Program-made: the position numbers and the translations under genes
Shown: in pieces, positions 1 through 6,225 of the stretch
How positions within the stretch are numbered: position 1 is the stretch's first letter
Layout: each line of letters starts with the position of its first letter
Assembly (NCBI GenBank): GCA_021159125.1
Contig: JAGGSL010000007.1
Span: 1-15,725, forward strand
Reading direction: 5' to 3'
DNA length: 15,725 nt
Source: Thermoplasmata archaeon
Lineage (GTDB): Archaea; Thermoplasmatota; E2; UBA202; DSCA01
The notes under the pieces: model-generated
Databases searched by the model: none
Told to the model about the DNA's origin: nothing
Seen by the model: only the letters and a program-made list of their open reading frames with translations

Positions 1-27
1 TGGGATGAATCGCCTGAAAAGTCATAA
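1..27 (+). CDS. possible 3' end of a gene entering from the left
   Basis: Reading from base 1 gives eight residues (WDESPEKS) and a TAA stop at 25-27. The reading frame cannot be tested because the gene lies outside the window. The argument for a real gene end is position only: the stop is followed directly by a strong hairpin with a T run (26-45) that looks like a terminator. It could equally be noncoding sequence. Confidence 0.3.
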   Translation, partial: WDESPEKS

Positions 28-45
28 AACGCCGATAGGCGTTTT
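26..45 (+). terminator. hairpin followed by T run, terminator-like
   Basis: An 8-bp perfect stem (AAAACGCC, loop GATA, GGCGTTTT) lies immediately after the TAA at 25-27. The A-tract/T-tract stem with GC core resembles an intrinsic terminator. Because it is symmetric it could act in either direction. Archaeal termination usually relies on T-tracts rather than hairpins, so the role is inferred. Confidence 0.5.
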
Positions 46-46
46 C

Positions 47-89
47 TTCCCCTTGGGGGAAAGCCACGCAATTTATTGCGTGGAAGGGG
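47..89. repeat. two further hairpins with an alternative outer pairing
   Basis: Bases 49-58 are CCCC-TT-GGGG, too tight to fold well alone but strongly self-complementary. Bases 64-83 form a perfect 8-bp stem (CCACGCAA, loop TTTA, TTGCGTGG). CCCCTT at 49-54 can also pair with AAGGGG at 84-89, enclosing the second hairpin. The region lies upstream of the vapBC promoter at 213-238, so it is not part of that transcript. It may be a processed 3' tail of the gene to the left or a small structured RNA. Nothing recognisable lies in the rest of 90-212 beyond a weak TTTGAA/TTCAAA inverted repeat near 122-141. Confidence 0.45.
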
Positions 90-212
90 TGACTCCTTGC
101 TGTTATCTAATGATTTTCAACTTTGAATAGTTCTACTTCAAAATTGCGTTTTATTTTCCTCTCTATTCCCTGCACATCCCATCGCCTTTTCATTAAAACG
201 GGTGCAACAAAG

Positions 213-238
213 TTTAAATATATGTTTAAACATATATT
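213..238 (+). promoter_or_regulatory. vapBC1 promoter with a 22-bp perfect palindrome
   Basis: The TATA element (TTTAAATA, about 213-220) sits roughly 28 bases ahead of the ATG at 245, so the transcript should be leaderless or nearly so. Bases 217-238 form an uninterrupted 22-bp palindrome centred on GTTTAAAC (224-231). Its left half covers the TATA box and its right half reaches the expected start site. VapB antitoxins, often with VapC, bind palindromes over their own promoters, so this is the likely autorepression operator. Confidence 0.75.
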
Positions 239-244
239 GTTGTT

Positions 245-454
245 ATGCCATTCAAAACGTTGACCATTAAGGAAGACGTGTACAAAAAGCTGGTTGCCAT
301 AAAGAGGGAGGATGAGAGTTTCAGTGATCTTCTGGATAAGCTGAGCGGAAAGAATGTGGCATTACTGAGAAAAGTAAGGGGAAGTATTGATATCAAAGAA
401 AAAGACGAAATGATCAGGGATATCTACTCAAGAAGAGATGAAAGGAGGTACTGA
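245..454 (+). CDS. vapB: VapB-type antitoxin (DUF217-like)
   Basis: This 69-residue protein is the likely antitoxin of the VapC encoded just downstream. The N-terminus (TLTIKEDVYKKLVAIK, then ESFSDLLDKL) matches the archaeal VapB family formerly called DUF217/UPF0330, whose N-terminal part forms the DNA-binding dimer. The C-terminal half is charged and should wrap the toxin's active site. The ATG at 245 was chosen because it lies about 25-30 bases after a TATA box with a palindromic operator, giving a leaderless start. Only 5 bases separate its TGA stop from vapC, so the two are co-transcribed. The family call rests on recognised motifs, not on a search. Confidence 0.85.
   Translation: MPFKTLTIKEDVYKKLVAIKREDESFSDLLDKLSGKNVALLRKVRGSIDIKEKDEMIRDIYSRRDERRY
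444..449 (+). promoter_or_regulatory. strong ribosome binding site for vapC1
   Basis: GGAGGT lies inside the last codons of vapB, about 10 bases ahead of the vapC ATG at 460. It is a full match to the anti-Shine-Dalgarno sequence. It contrasts with the leaderless first gene of the operon and supports the ATG at 460 as the start. Confidence 0.75.
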
Positions 455-459
455 GAGAT

Positions 460-834
460 ATGATCATCATTGATACTGATGTTCTGATAGAGATACTTGA
501 CAGGAAATCAGAGAAGGGAGATGCGGCTTTAAAGAAGATAGAGAATACGGGTGAAGAAGTCGTCATAACAGCACTCAATTTGCACGAGATAGTATACGGA
601 CTTTACAAATATGGAAAGGGGATAATAAGAGAAATCGAGCAGATGGAAACGCTGGGATACACCCGTGACGATGCACTTCTCTCTGCAAAACTGGAACTGG
701 AATGCGAAAGAAGAGGAAAAAAAGCGTCGAGGAGAGATTCCATGATAGCAGCCATAGCAATCAACAGAAATGCAAAGGTGTTTACATTCAACAAAAAGCA
801 TTTCCAGATATTCAGCAATCTTTCCTTGCTATGA
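460..834 (+). CDS. vapC: VapC toxin, PIN-domain endoribonuclease
   Basis: This 124-residue protein is a complete PIN domain. VapC toxins are Mg2+-dependent RNases that cleave tRNA or rRNA and halt translation until VapB neutralises them. The acidic active-site residues are visible: D5 in IIIDTDVLIE, E43 in NLHEIVYGL, and D93 in RRDSMIAAIAI. The fourth position lies in the FTFNKKHF motif, where N111 stands in the place often taken by Asp or Asn. Length is typical of the family. It follows vapB by 5 bases with a strong ribosome binding site. Every catalytic residue looks intact, so the toxin should be active. Its RNA target cannot be read from sequence. Confidence 0.9.
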   Translation: MIIIDTDVLIEILDRKSEKGDAALKKIENTGEEVVITALNLHEIVYGLYKYGKGIIREIEQMETLGYTRDDALLSAKLELECERRGKKASRRDSMIAAIAINRNAKVFTFNKKHFQIFSNLSLL

Positions 835-900
835 TCCAAAAACTTCTTCACAGCTGATTTGAGCGAAGCGAAAGATATGCATGAATTGATGGGATGATGG

Positions 901-1120
901 TCACAACCAGTCATATCCCCTGCTTCTGTGGATAATCTGGGTGACTTTGATGCACTCGTCATCCTCATAATATATTATCCGGTAGTCGCCCACCCTCAGC
1001 CTGTACAAATCTTCTCTTCCCTTCAGACCTTTCAAAGCATTTTTTATCCTGTTTTTTCGATTTTTGCTCAAGCTCGCCATATTGTTTTCTAGCAATGGCT
1101 GATAAAAGAATCTATTTCAT
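901..1120 (-). pseudogene. decayed RelE/ParE-family toxin
   Basis: The C-terminal part (KGREDLYRLRVGDYRIIYY, then IIHRSRGYDWL) is the signature of an archaeal RelE-type mRNA-cleaving toxin. The expected N-terminus is found in another frame: an ATG at 1120 overlaps the last base of the antitoxin's TAA, gives M-K, hits TAG at 1112-1114, then continues ILLSAIARKQ. Joining this to the SLSKNRKNRIKNAL segment needs a frameshift near 1080. Relatives I know have about 15-20 extra residues before KGREDLY, so an internal deletion is also likely. The longest open part (901-1095, from a TTG, or from ATG at 1080) could still be translated as a roughly 60-residue fragment, but it lacks the first strand and helix. 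I call it a pseudogene; a short functional variant is the alternative. Confidence 0.65.
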
Positions 1121-1310
1121 TATATCTCATCGATGGAGGTCCATTCCTTTTCACCGTTTAGAATCCTGTACTGCTCCTCCATAAACTCAATGTATTCTGA
1201 TCTTTTGATCAATCTTTTGATAATTTCGTTGTATGTATCCCCCTTCCTTCCCATTTTTTGAGTATATCCTTTACCTCTCTCTCCACCTGTATGGTTGTGG
1301 TATTTCTCAT
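1120..1310 (-). pseudogene. frameshifted RelB/VapB-like antitoxin
   Basis: From the ATG at 1310 the reading is MRNTTTIQVEREVKDILKK, a normal ribbon-type antitoxin N-terminus, and then it goes out of frame. The other half (GRKGDTYNEIIKRLIKRSEY and on to EWTSIDEI, stop at 1120-1122) is open in the next frame. The break falls at a run of six A residues on the coding strand (1254-1259); one extra A restores a single 63-residue protein of ordinary antitoxin length. The stop overlaps the former toxin ATG by one base, the usual coupling of these pairs. A one-base loss in a homopolymer is the simplest explanation; a sequencing error, -1 ribosomal frameshifting or transcriptional slippage on A6 are alternatives. 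Confidence 0.7.
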
Positions 1311-1330
1311 AGTTTCTATATTGGCTATAG

Positions 1331-1339
1331 CATTTATAG
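1331..1339 (-). promoter_or_regulatory. TATA box of the relBE remnant
   Basis: On the minus strand CTATAAATG lies about 25 bases ahead of the ATG at 1310, the spacing seen at other leaderless genes here. It supports 1310 rather than an internal Met as the original antitoxin start. Confidence 0.5.
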
Positions 1340-1378
1340 TTTCCTCGAGCACAGATAAAACGACCAGCAGTGTTTGTG

Positions 1379-1424
1379 TTGTAATACAAAAGTAAAATAT
1401 TAAATAATACCATTTGTATTACAA
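1379..1424 (+). promoter_or_regulatory. vapBC2 promoter with 12-bp inverted repeat operator
   Basis: TTGTAATACAAA at 1379-1390 and its exact reverse complement at 1413-1424 flank an AT-rich TATA element (about 1399-1407). The ATG at 1427 lies about 25 bases from the TATA and only two bases after the right arm. The arm centres are 34 bases apart, about three helical turns. This fits two antitoxin dimers binding on one DNA face around the promoter. Binding is inferred from layout. Confidence 0.7.
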
Positions 1425-1426
1425 TT

Positions 1427-1651
1427 ATGGAGTACACAACAATTTCTGCCAAAATACCGAAGGAATTGAGAGAGAAGATGAAGGAATATGGAATTAAATC
1501 ATCCGATGTGATAAGAAAGGCAGTATACATGGAAGTCAAAAAAAATGAAATGAAAAAAATTAAAGAGAGAATGAAATCAGTAAAATCCATAATCAGCAAA
1601 ATTTCGACTGAAGATGTGGTTGAGTCAATCAGAGAGGACAGAGAAAAATGA
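1427..1651 (+). CDS. vapB: ribbon-helix-helix VapB-type antitoxin
   Basis: This 74-residue protein begins with a ribbon-helix-helix pattern (TTISAKIPKELREKMKEYG, then IKSSDVIRKAV), the DNA-binding fold of many VapB/CopG antitoxins. It is followed by a long, very lysine-rich helical segment and an acidic C-terminus that should contact the toxin. The ATG sits at leaderless distance from the TATA box and just after the inverted-repeat operator. The stop overlaps the next gene's start (ATGA at 1648-1651), so toxin and antitoxin are translationally coupled. It differs in family from the antitoxin at 245, so the two vapBC loci are not recent duplicates. Confidence 0.85.
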   Translation: MEYTTISAKIPKELREKMKEYGIKSSDVIRKAVYMEVKKNEMKKIKERMKSVKSIISKISTEDVVESIREDREK

Positions 1652-2031
1652 TATTTGACGCCAGCTCTGTGTATAAAGCAATAGAAACTGGCATCATAGA
1701 AAAATTAGCGAATGAAAAAACCCTTGATTTATCTCTATATGAACTTGGAAACGTTGTCTGGAAAAATGTTTCAAGAAAGAATCTATCTTCGGAAGAGGGA
1801 ATTGAGCTTGTGAACTTTTTATCAGAAGTTTTATCGTTAATGGACATCCTTACCATTGGTACCAAGTCAGATGTTCTCGAGATGGCCATAAAAAATAATT
1901 TGAGTTATTATGATGCTTCCTATCTATACGCTTCGATTTCATTCACCGACACTCTTGTTAGCGAAGATAAAAAACTGCTGGGTGCTGCTTCTAAGTGCGG
2001 CATAGAATCTTATTCTATTGAAAATATCTAG
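1648..2031 (+). CDS. vapC: VapC toxin, PIN-domain endoribonuclease
   Basis: This 127-residue PIN-domain protein shows four acidic active-site positions: D4 (MIFDASSVYK), E32 (LYELGNVVWK), D89 (YYDASYLYAS) and D107 (SEDKKLL). It should be a Mg2+-dependent RNase held inactive by the antitoxin encoded upstream, whose stop it overlaps (ATGA). The YDASYLYAS motif and overall pattern match archaeal VapC proteins annotated as PIN-domain nucleases, and differ clearly from the first VapC in this window. No lesion is visible. The cellular target is unknown. Confidence 0.88.
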   Translation: MIFDASSVYKAIETGIIEKLANEKTLDLSLYELGNVVWKNVSRKNLSSEEGIELVNFLSEVLSLMDILTIGTKSDVLEMAIKNNLSYYDASYLYASISFTDTLVSEDKKLLGAASKCGIESYSIENI

Positions 2032-2114
2032 GATTTCTTTTGGATACCTGCTCTCCAAATCATTTTGGCAGCAATAAAAACAGTTACACGAATTTGCACC
2101 TCAGATGGATTGAT

Positions 2115-2132
2115 CAAGAAATAGCATTCTTG
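2115..2132. terminator. small hairpin between convergent genes
   Basis: CAAGAA (2115-2120), loop ATAGCA, TTCTTG (2127-2132) forms a 6-bp stem just past the flippase stop and after vapC2. Its place between convergent genes suggests a role in 3'-end formation, but the stem is short. Confidence 0.3.
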
Positions 2133-2137
2133 CTACA

Positions 2138-3652
2138 CTATTTTCCTTTCATCTCATCTTTTATATATCCGAGCATCTTTTTCACATTCAGCGTATCCAT
2201 GAACAACTCGAAATCCTCTTTTTTGAACTCTCTCATGACAAACAGAATTGCAAAATACAATCCTATGCCAAGTGCGGCAACGCCGAGCAGTTCATACCAT
2301 CTTGCTATCCGTACAACATTTTCTATATTCCACAGGATATACCCCATAATTGCTGCTGCCGCTGCATGAAGGAGAATTCTATAATTCCCTTTTATCCCTG
2401 TTTTCTTCCGGGCTATTAACCGGATATATATCAACCCTATAAAATAGGATATAACGGTTGCAATTGCAGCCCCCTCCGATCCAAGATGTGCCAGCTTCAC
2501 CCCCACACTTTTAATATCCTTGGGTATAAGTACAAGATTTAGCAAAACGTTGATAATCATCATTATAAATACACGATTTCTTGTTATCTCTGGCATGTTC
2601 ATGCCCTGCAGCTGACTCTGATAGGGACGGGCAAGTACCTCAAGCAGAATAAAAAGCGGCAGGATTTGCAGGACAGGTATTGCAGGATAATATCTGTTAC
2701 TTAACAGAATATGGATTATCGGTTCAGCAAGTATGACCATGGCAATGATGATCGGAAATACAATCATGCTAAGATATCTCTCGGACTCAAGCGTCAACCT
2801 TCTTATCCCTTCCATGTTGTTCTTGGAATTATATTCAGATATGGTCGGGAAAAGAAGGAATCCAACTGCCGATGCAAATAGAATGAGAAACCTGGACAAA
2901 TTGAAAACCGCAAAATATTCTCCTACCTGAGCAGCGCTCCAGAACAGCTGTATGAATACTTTGTCTATATTTGTCATTATGATGTAAGAAGCAGACGCTA
3001 TGGCCATCGGCATTGCGAACACAATATAATCCTTTAAATAAGGGAGAGACGGCTTGCTTATTGGATAGCCTCTAAAAAACCAGAGCGCAAGAATAAAATG
3101 GAATATCTCTCCAAGAACGTAGGCATAGGCCAGAGCGAGCACACCAAATCCGTAAAAAGCAACGATTATTGTTGCGGTTATCCTCACAAATGTATAGGCG
3201 AAAAGGGTAAGCTGCGCCTTAGCAATCTCCTTCCTAGCACCGAAAGTGGAAGTCATTGATTGGGTTAAAGTCGCTAAGGCAAAGTAGGCAAGCATTACAT
3301 ATACTGCCTGCTCATGAAGCGAGGACTCAAAACCTCTGCCGATAACATATTTCCATACAATTATTGAAAGCATGACTACACTTGCCATTAAACCGGCCAA
3401 AAACAGTTTGATGACCGCAAAAGTCGCTATACATTCACCCAAATCTTTTCCTTCAGATACTTTTTTTATATGGGCCTGGTCGAATCCCAGTTTGCCAAAA
3501 ATGGAAAACAACGCAACAAAACCATATGCAAAGCCGACGACGCCGTACTGCCACGGCTCCATATAAATTGCAATGAATTTCAGCCCGACATAACCTATCA
3601 TGCCGTTGATAAGCTGGATGGCAATTATCAGTGCTGACTTCCTTGCAATCAT
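2138..3652 (-). CDS. lipid-linked oligosaccharide flippase (Wzx/RfbX-like, MATE superfamily)
   Basis: This multi-pass membrane protein of about 504 residues has the spacing of hydrophobic helices expected of Wzx-type flippases (roughly 12-14 segments). It carries a conserved-type N-terminal helix (SALIIAIQLINGMIGYVGLK), a YGVVGFAYGFVALFSIFGKLG loop-helix region, and a central amphipathic segment around SEYNSKNNMEGIRRLTLES. Such proteins flip lipid-bound glycans across the membrane for surface polysaccharide or N-glycan assembly. I prefer the ATG at 3652 over the TTG at 3658 because a TATA box at 3673-3684 puts the transcription start at about 3652. It lies 59 bases downstream of the UDP-GlcNAc operon and has its own promoter. 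The glycan carried is unknown. Confidence 0.8.
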   Translation of the reverse strand: MIARKSALIIAIQLINGMIGYVGLKFIAIYMEPWQYGVVGFAYGFVALFSIFGKLGFDQAHIKKVSEGKDLGECIATFAVIKLFLAGLMASVVMLSIIVWKYVIGRGFESSLHEQAVYVMLAYFALATLTQSMTSTFGARKEIAKAQLTLFAYTFVRITATIIVAFYGFGVLALAYAYVLGEIFHFILALWFFRGYPISKPSLPYLKDYIVFAMPMAIASASYIIMTNIDKVFIQLFWSAAQVGEYFAVFNLSRFLILFASAVGFLLFPTISEYNSKNNMEGIRRLTLESERYLSMIVFPIIIAMVILAEPIIHILLSNRYYPAIPVLQILPLFILLEVLARPYQSQLQGMNMPEITRNRVFIMMIINVLLNLVLIPKDIKSVGVKLAHLGSEGAAIATVISYFIGLIYIRLIARKKTGIKGNYRILLHAAAAAIMGYILWNIENVVRIARWYELLGVAALGIGLYFAILFVMREFKKEDFELFMDTLNVKKMLGYIKDEMKGK

Positions 3653-3672
3653 TGTCAATGAATATTTTTTTG

Positions 3673-3684
3673 ATTTAAATATAT
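3673..3684 (-). promoter_or_regulatory. TATA box of the flippase gene
   Basis: ATTTAAATATAT lies about 26 bases from the ATG at 3652 on the minus strand. The flippase can therefore be transcribed separately from the glm operon, as a leaderless mRNA. Confidence 0.6.
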
Positions 3685-3711
3685 ATGCGATATTTTACAA
3701 AACAATGGAAA

Positions 3712-4920
3712 TTACATTATTCTGGAGCGTGGCTTTATCTCACGGCTTACAGATGCCCCCGGCCCTATTAGCACATCATTCCCTATGATGGAGCCGATGT
3801 TTATCGTTGCATTTATGCCTGTCTGGACATTGTCTCCGATAATGGCCCCCAATTTCCTCCTTTTCGTATTCACTTTTTTTCCGTTTAGAGAAACAAGCAC
3901 ATCTTTTTTATCAAGTCTCAAATTTGCTATTTTTGTGCCTGCTCCCAGATTGCAATTCTGTCCTATAACAGAGTCACCGACATAATTTTGGTGGGGAGCG
4001 TTGCTATTGTCCATCATAACAGAATTTTTTACCTCGCATGCATTTCCGATGTGGCAATTATCTCCTATTGCCGTGCATGGCCGTATATAACAATTCGGCC
4101 CGATTTTACAGTTCTCCCCTATTATTACGGGCCCTTCTATATAACTCCCGCTCATCACCCTGCTCCCTTTTCCGATAATAACGTTTCCCCTGATAATCGC
4201 ATTTTTTTCAACCTCCCCCTCTATCTTTCCCTCGATTTTTTTAAGTATCTCCTCGTTTGCAGATAACAGGTCCCACGGATAAACAACATCTCTCCACTCT
4301 CTCAAAAACACGCCTTCCATTTTTTCTTTCTTCAACATTGAATTTATGGAATCTGTTATTTCATACTCACCTCTCGGCGATTTATCCGTTTTTCGTATGA
4401 AATCAAAGATTTTTTTATTGAAACGGTATATCCCACCGTTTATTAAATTTGAGATTGGCTCGTCCATTTTTTCATGAATTTTTATAACCTCTTTACCATC
4501 CATTTCAACAATACCGTATTCCCTTGCATCTTCAACTTCTGTCAGCCCTATTGCCATGTCCTTGCTTTTCATTGCCTTTATGTCTTCTTCATTGAATATT
4601 GTATCACCGCATAGCACAATGAAATTATCGTCTACGAATTTCTCCACCGTCTTGATGGCATGAGCAGTTCCCAAAGGCTCTCCCTGGTTCACATACTCTA
4701 TATTTACTCCCCACTTTGCCCCATCTCCGAAGTAGTTTCTTACCATCTCGCTTTTGTATCCAACAACAAATACGAATTCCTTGAATCCCGCCTTTATTGC
4801 GTTTGCCATGTTCCATTCCACTATCGGCTTATTGGCTATTGGAAGCATGACTTTTGGCCGGGTATATGTGAGGGGGTGCATCCTTTTTCCTTCTCCTGCT
4901 GCCAGTATCACACATTTCAT
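3712..4920 (-). CDS. bifunctional sugar-1-phosphate nucleotidylyltransferase/acetyltransferase (archaeal GlmU-like, copy A)
   Basis: This 402-residue, two-domain enzyme should acetylate GlcN-1-P and couple GlcNAc-1-P to UTP. Residues 1-225 are a Rossmann nucleotidyltransferase (ILAAGEGKRMHPL, PKVMLPIANKP, LCGD at 103-106, VVYPWDLL). Residues 240-402 are a left-handed beta helix of hexapeptide repeats. The acetyltransferase site matches Sulfolobus ST0452: APHQNYVGDS with H310 in the catalytic position, GAGTKIANLR, and KLGAIIGDNVQTGIN. Length equals ST0452 (about 400). One oddity: the usual G-T-R-x-R-P nucleotide loop reads GKRMHP, with K12 and H15 replacing Thr and Arg. Its ATG overlaps the glmM stop (ATGA), so it is the last gene of the UDP-GlcNAc operon. 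Non-GlcNAc sugars are possible substrates, as ST0452 is promiscuous. Confidence 0.88.
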   Translation of the reverse strand: MKCVILAAGEGKRMHPLTYTRPKVMLPIANKPIVEWNMANAIKAGFKEFVFVVGYKSEMVRNYFGDGAKWGVNIEYVNQGEPLGTAHAIKTVEKFVDDNFIVLCGDTIFNEEDIKAMKSKDMAIGLTEVEDAREYGIVEMDGKEVIKIHEKMDEPISNLINGGIYRFNKKIFDFIRKTDKSPRGEYEITDSINSMLKKEKMEGVFLREWRDVVYPWDLLSANEEILKKIEGKIEGEVEKNAIIRGNVIIGKGSRVMSGSYIEGPVIIGENCKIGPNCYIRPCTAIGDNCHIGNACEVKNSVMMDNSNAPHQNYVGDSVIGQNCNLGAGTKIANLRLDKKDVLVSLNGKKVNTKRRKLGAIIGDNVQTGINATINIGSIIGNDVLIGPGASVSREIKPRSRIM

Positions 4921-6221
4921 TTTATTCCCTTCTTTATCAATTTTATTACATCATCGTGCAAATTTTTTGCATCTTCTTCCTTCTTTGCTTCGACAGTTAC
5001 CCTTATTTTAGGTTCAGTTCCTGAAGGGCGTACCAACACCCATGCATCCTCCATATCAACCCTGATACCATCCACCCTGCTTATTTTATCATACTCAAAC
5101 GTATTCAACTCCTCTTCAACTTTTTCCATTCCATCTGCTATCTTTTCTTTTGTTGAAAGGATGGAGCTTCTTATCATATGGTATCGGGGAATGCTCTCGA
5201 TTTCTTTTTCAATGTCAAATTCACTCCACATCGTTACAATCTTTGCAGCGGCATATATCCCATCAGGGCAATAGGAAAAGGAAGGAAAGACATATGTGCC
5301 CGACGGCTCCCCCCCGAAGTCGCCCTCTATTTCCTTCAGTTTTTCCGAGATGAAAATGTCTCCCACCCTTGTCCTAAAAATCTCGGCGTTCGGGAGATAG
5401 GAATTCAGAGAAAGAGACGTGTTGACAGGCACAGCTATCTTCCCTCTCTCATTTGTGTATTTCGCAAGTACTGCGAGCATCTTATCGTTTGGTATGAGTT
5501 CCCCCTTTTTATCCACGATAACAATTCTATCTCCGTCACAATCATGGGCAATTCCGATATCTGCATTTGATGCTTTTACCGCATTCTTTAACTGATTGAG
5601 ATTTTCCTCGACCGGCTCCGGCTCATGTGCAGGAAAGCGCCCGTCAGGCTGGGCATTGAGTGCAACAACATTGCATCCCATTTCCTCGAGCAGATAAGGC
5701 GTTATCATTCCTGTTGAGCCGTTACAACAGTCCACAACAACCTTGATATCTTTTTCAGGCATTGGAACAGCCTTTAGAATAGAATTTACATGTTCAGATA
5801 TTGCCATCCTATGGCTTCTGACCTCTTTTATTTTATCCCACGGGGCAACTTTTCCTTCCATATTTCTTTCTATCTCCTCCGATTGTTTGATGGAGAAGCC
5901 GGAGCCATCGGGATTAAAGAGTTTTATACCATTGTACCGGGCAGGATTGTGGGATGCAGTAACCATAATGCCCATATCGTATCTCCTTGCCGAATGGGCA
6001 AGAGTGGGCGTCGAAGCAATTCCGATGTCGGTTATCTCTGCACCTGTCGACAGCACGCCTGCCTTTACCGCACTTTTTATCATGGGGCTTGAAGTCCTTG
6101 GGTCACCACCAATAACTATTCTTTTGTATAGGGTGCCACATGCCTTCCCCACTTTCAGTGCAAGCTCAGGAGTAATTTCCTTATTTGCAATTCCTCTTAT
6201 TCCTGAAGATCCGAACAGCAT
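4917..6221 (-). CDS. glmM: phosphoglucosamine mutase
   Basis: This 434-residue member of the alpha-D-phosphohexomutase family should convert GlcN-6-P to GlcN-1-P. All four family signatures are present and intact: the phosphoserine loop TASHNP (S90), the Mg2+ site DCDGDR (D227, D229, D231), the sugar-binding GEPSG (304-308), and the phosphate-binding RPSGTEPKIR (398-407). The start MLFGSSGIRG is the usual N-terminus of archaeal GlmM. It begins 4 bases after the glmS stop, with GTGAT just ahead of the ATG as a likely ribosome binding site, and overlaps the next gene by 4 bases. The operon places it in UDP-GlcNAc synthesis; phosphomannomutase or phosphoglucomutase side activity is possible in archaeal homologues. 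Confidence 0.92.
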   Translation of the reverse strand: MLFGSSGIRGIANKEITPELALKVGKACGTLYKRIVIGGDPRTSSPMIKSAVKAGVLSTGAEITDIGIASTPTLAHSARRYDMGIMVTASHNPARYNGIKLFNPDGSGFSIKQSEEIERNMEGKVAPWDKIKEVRSHRMAISEHVNSILKAVPMPEKDIKVVVDCCNGSTGMITPYLLEEMGCNVVALNAQPDGRFPAHEPEPVEENLNQLKNAVKASNADIGIAHDCDGDRIVIVDKKGELIPNDKMLAVLAKYTNERGKIAVPVNTSLSLNSYLPNAEIFRTRVGDIFISEKLKEIEGDFGGEPSGTYVFPSFSYCPDGIYAAAKIVTMWSEFDIEKEIESIPRYHMIRSSILSTKEKIADGMEKVEEELNTFEYDKISRVDGIRVDMEDAWVLVRPSGTEPKIRVTVEAKKEEDAKNLHDDVIKLIKKGIK

Positions 6222-6225
6222 TTTA

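Noticed and set aside
5..130. 41-residue frame starting MNRLKSHKTPIG
   Set aside because: It runs through the three hairpins, has no TATA box or ribosome binding site, and no recognisable protein pattern.
2040..2369. 109-residue plus-strand frame
   Set aside because: Mostly antisense to the flippase, no promoter or ribosome binding site, and phenylalanine/serine-rich composition typical of antisense to membrane genes.
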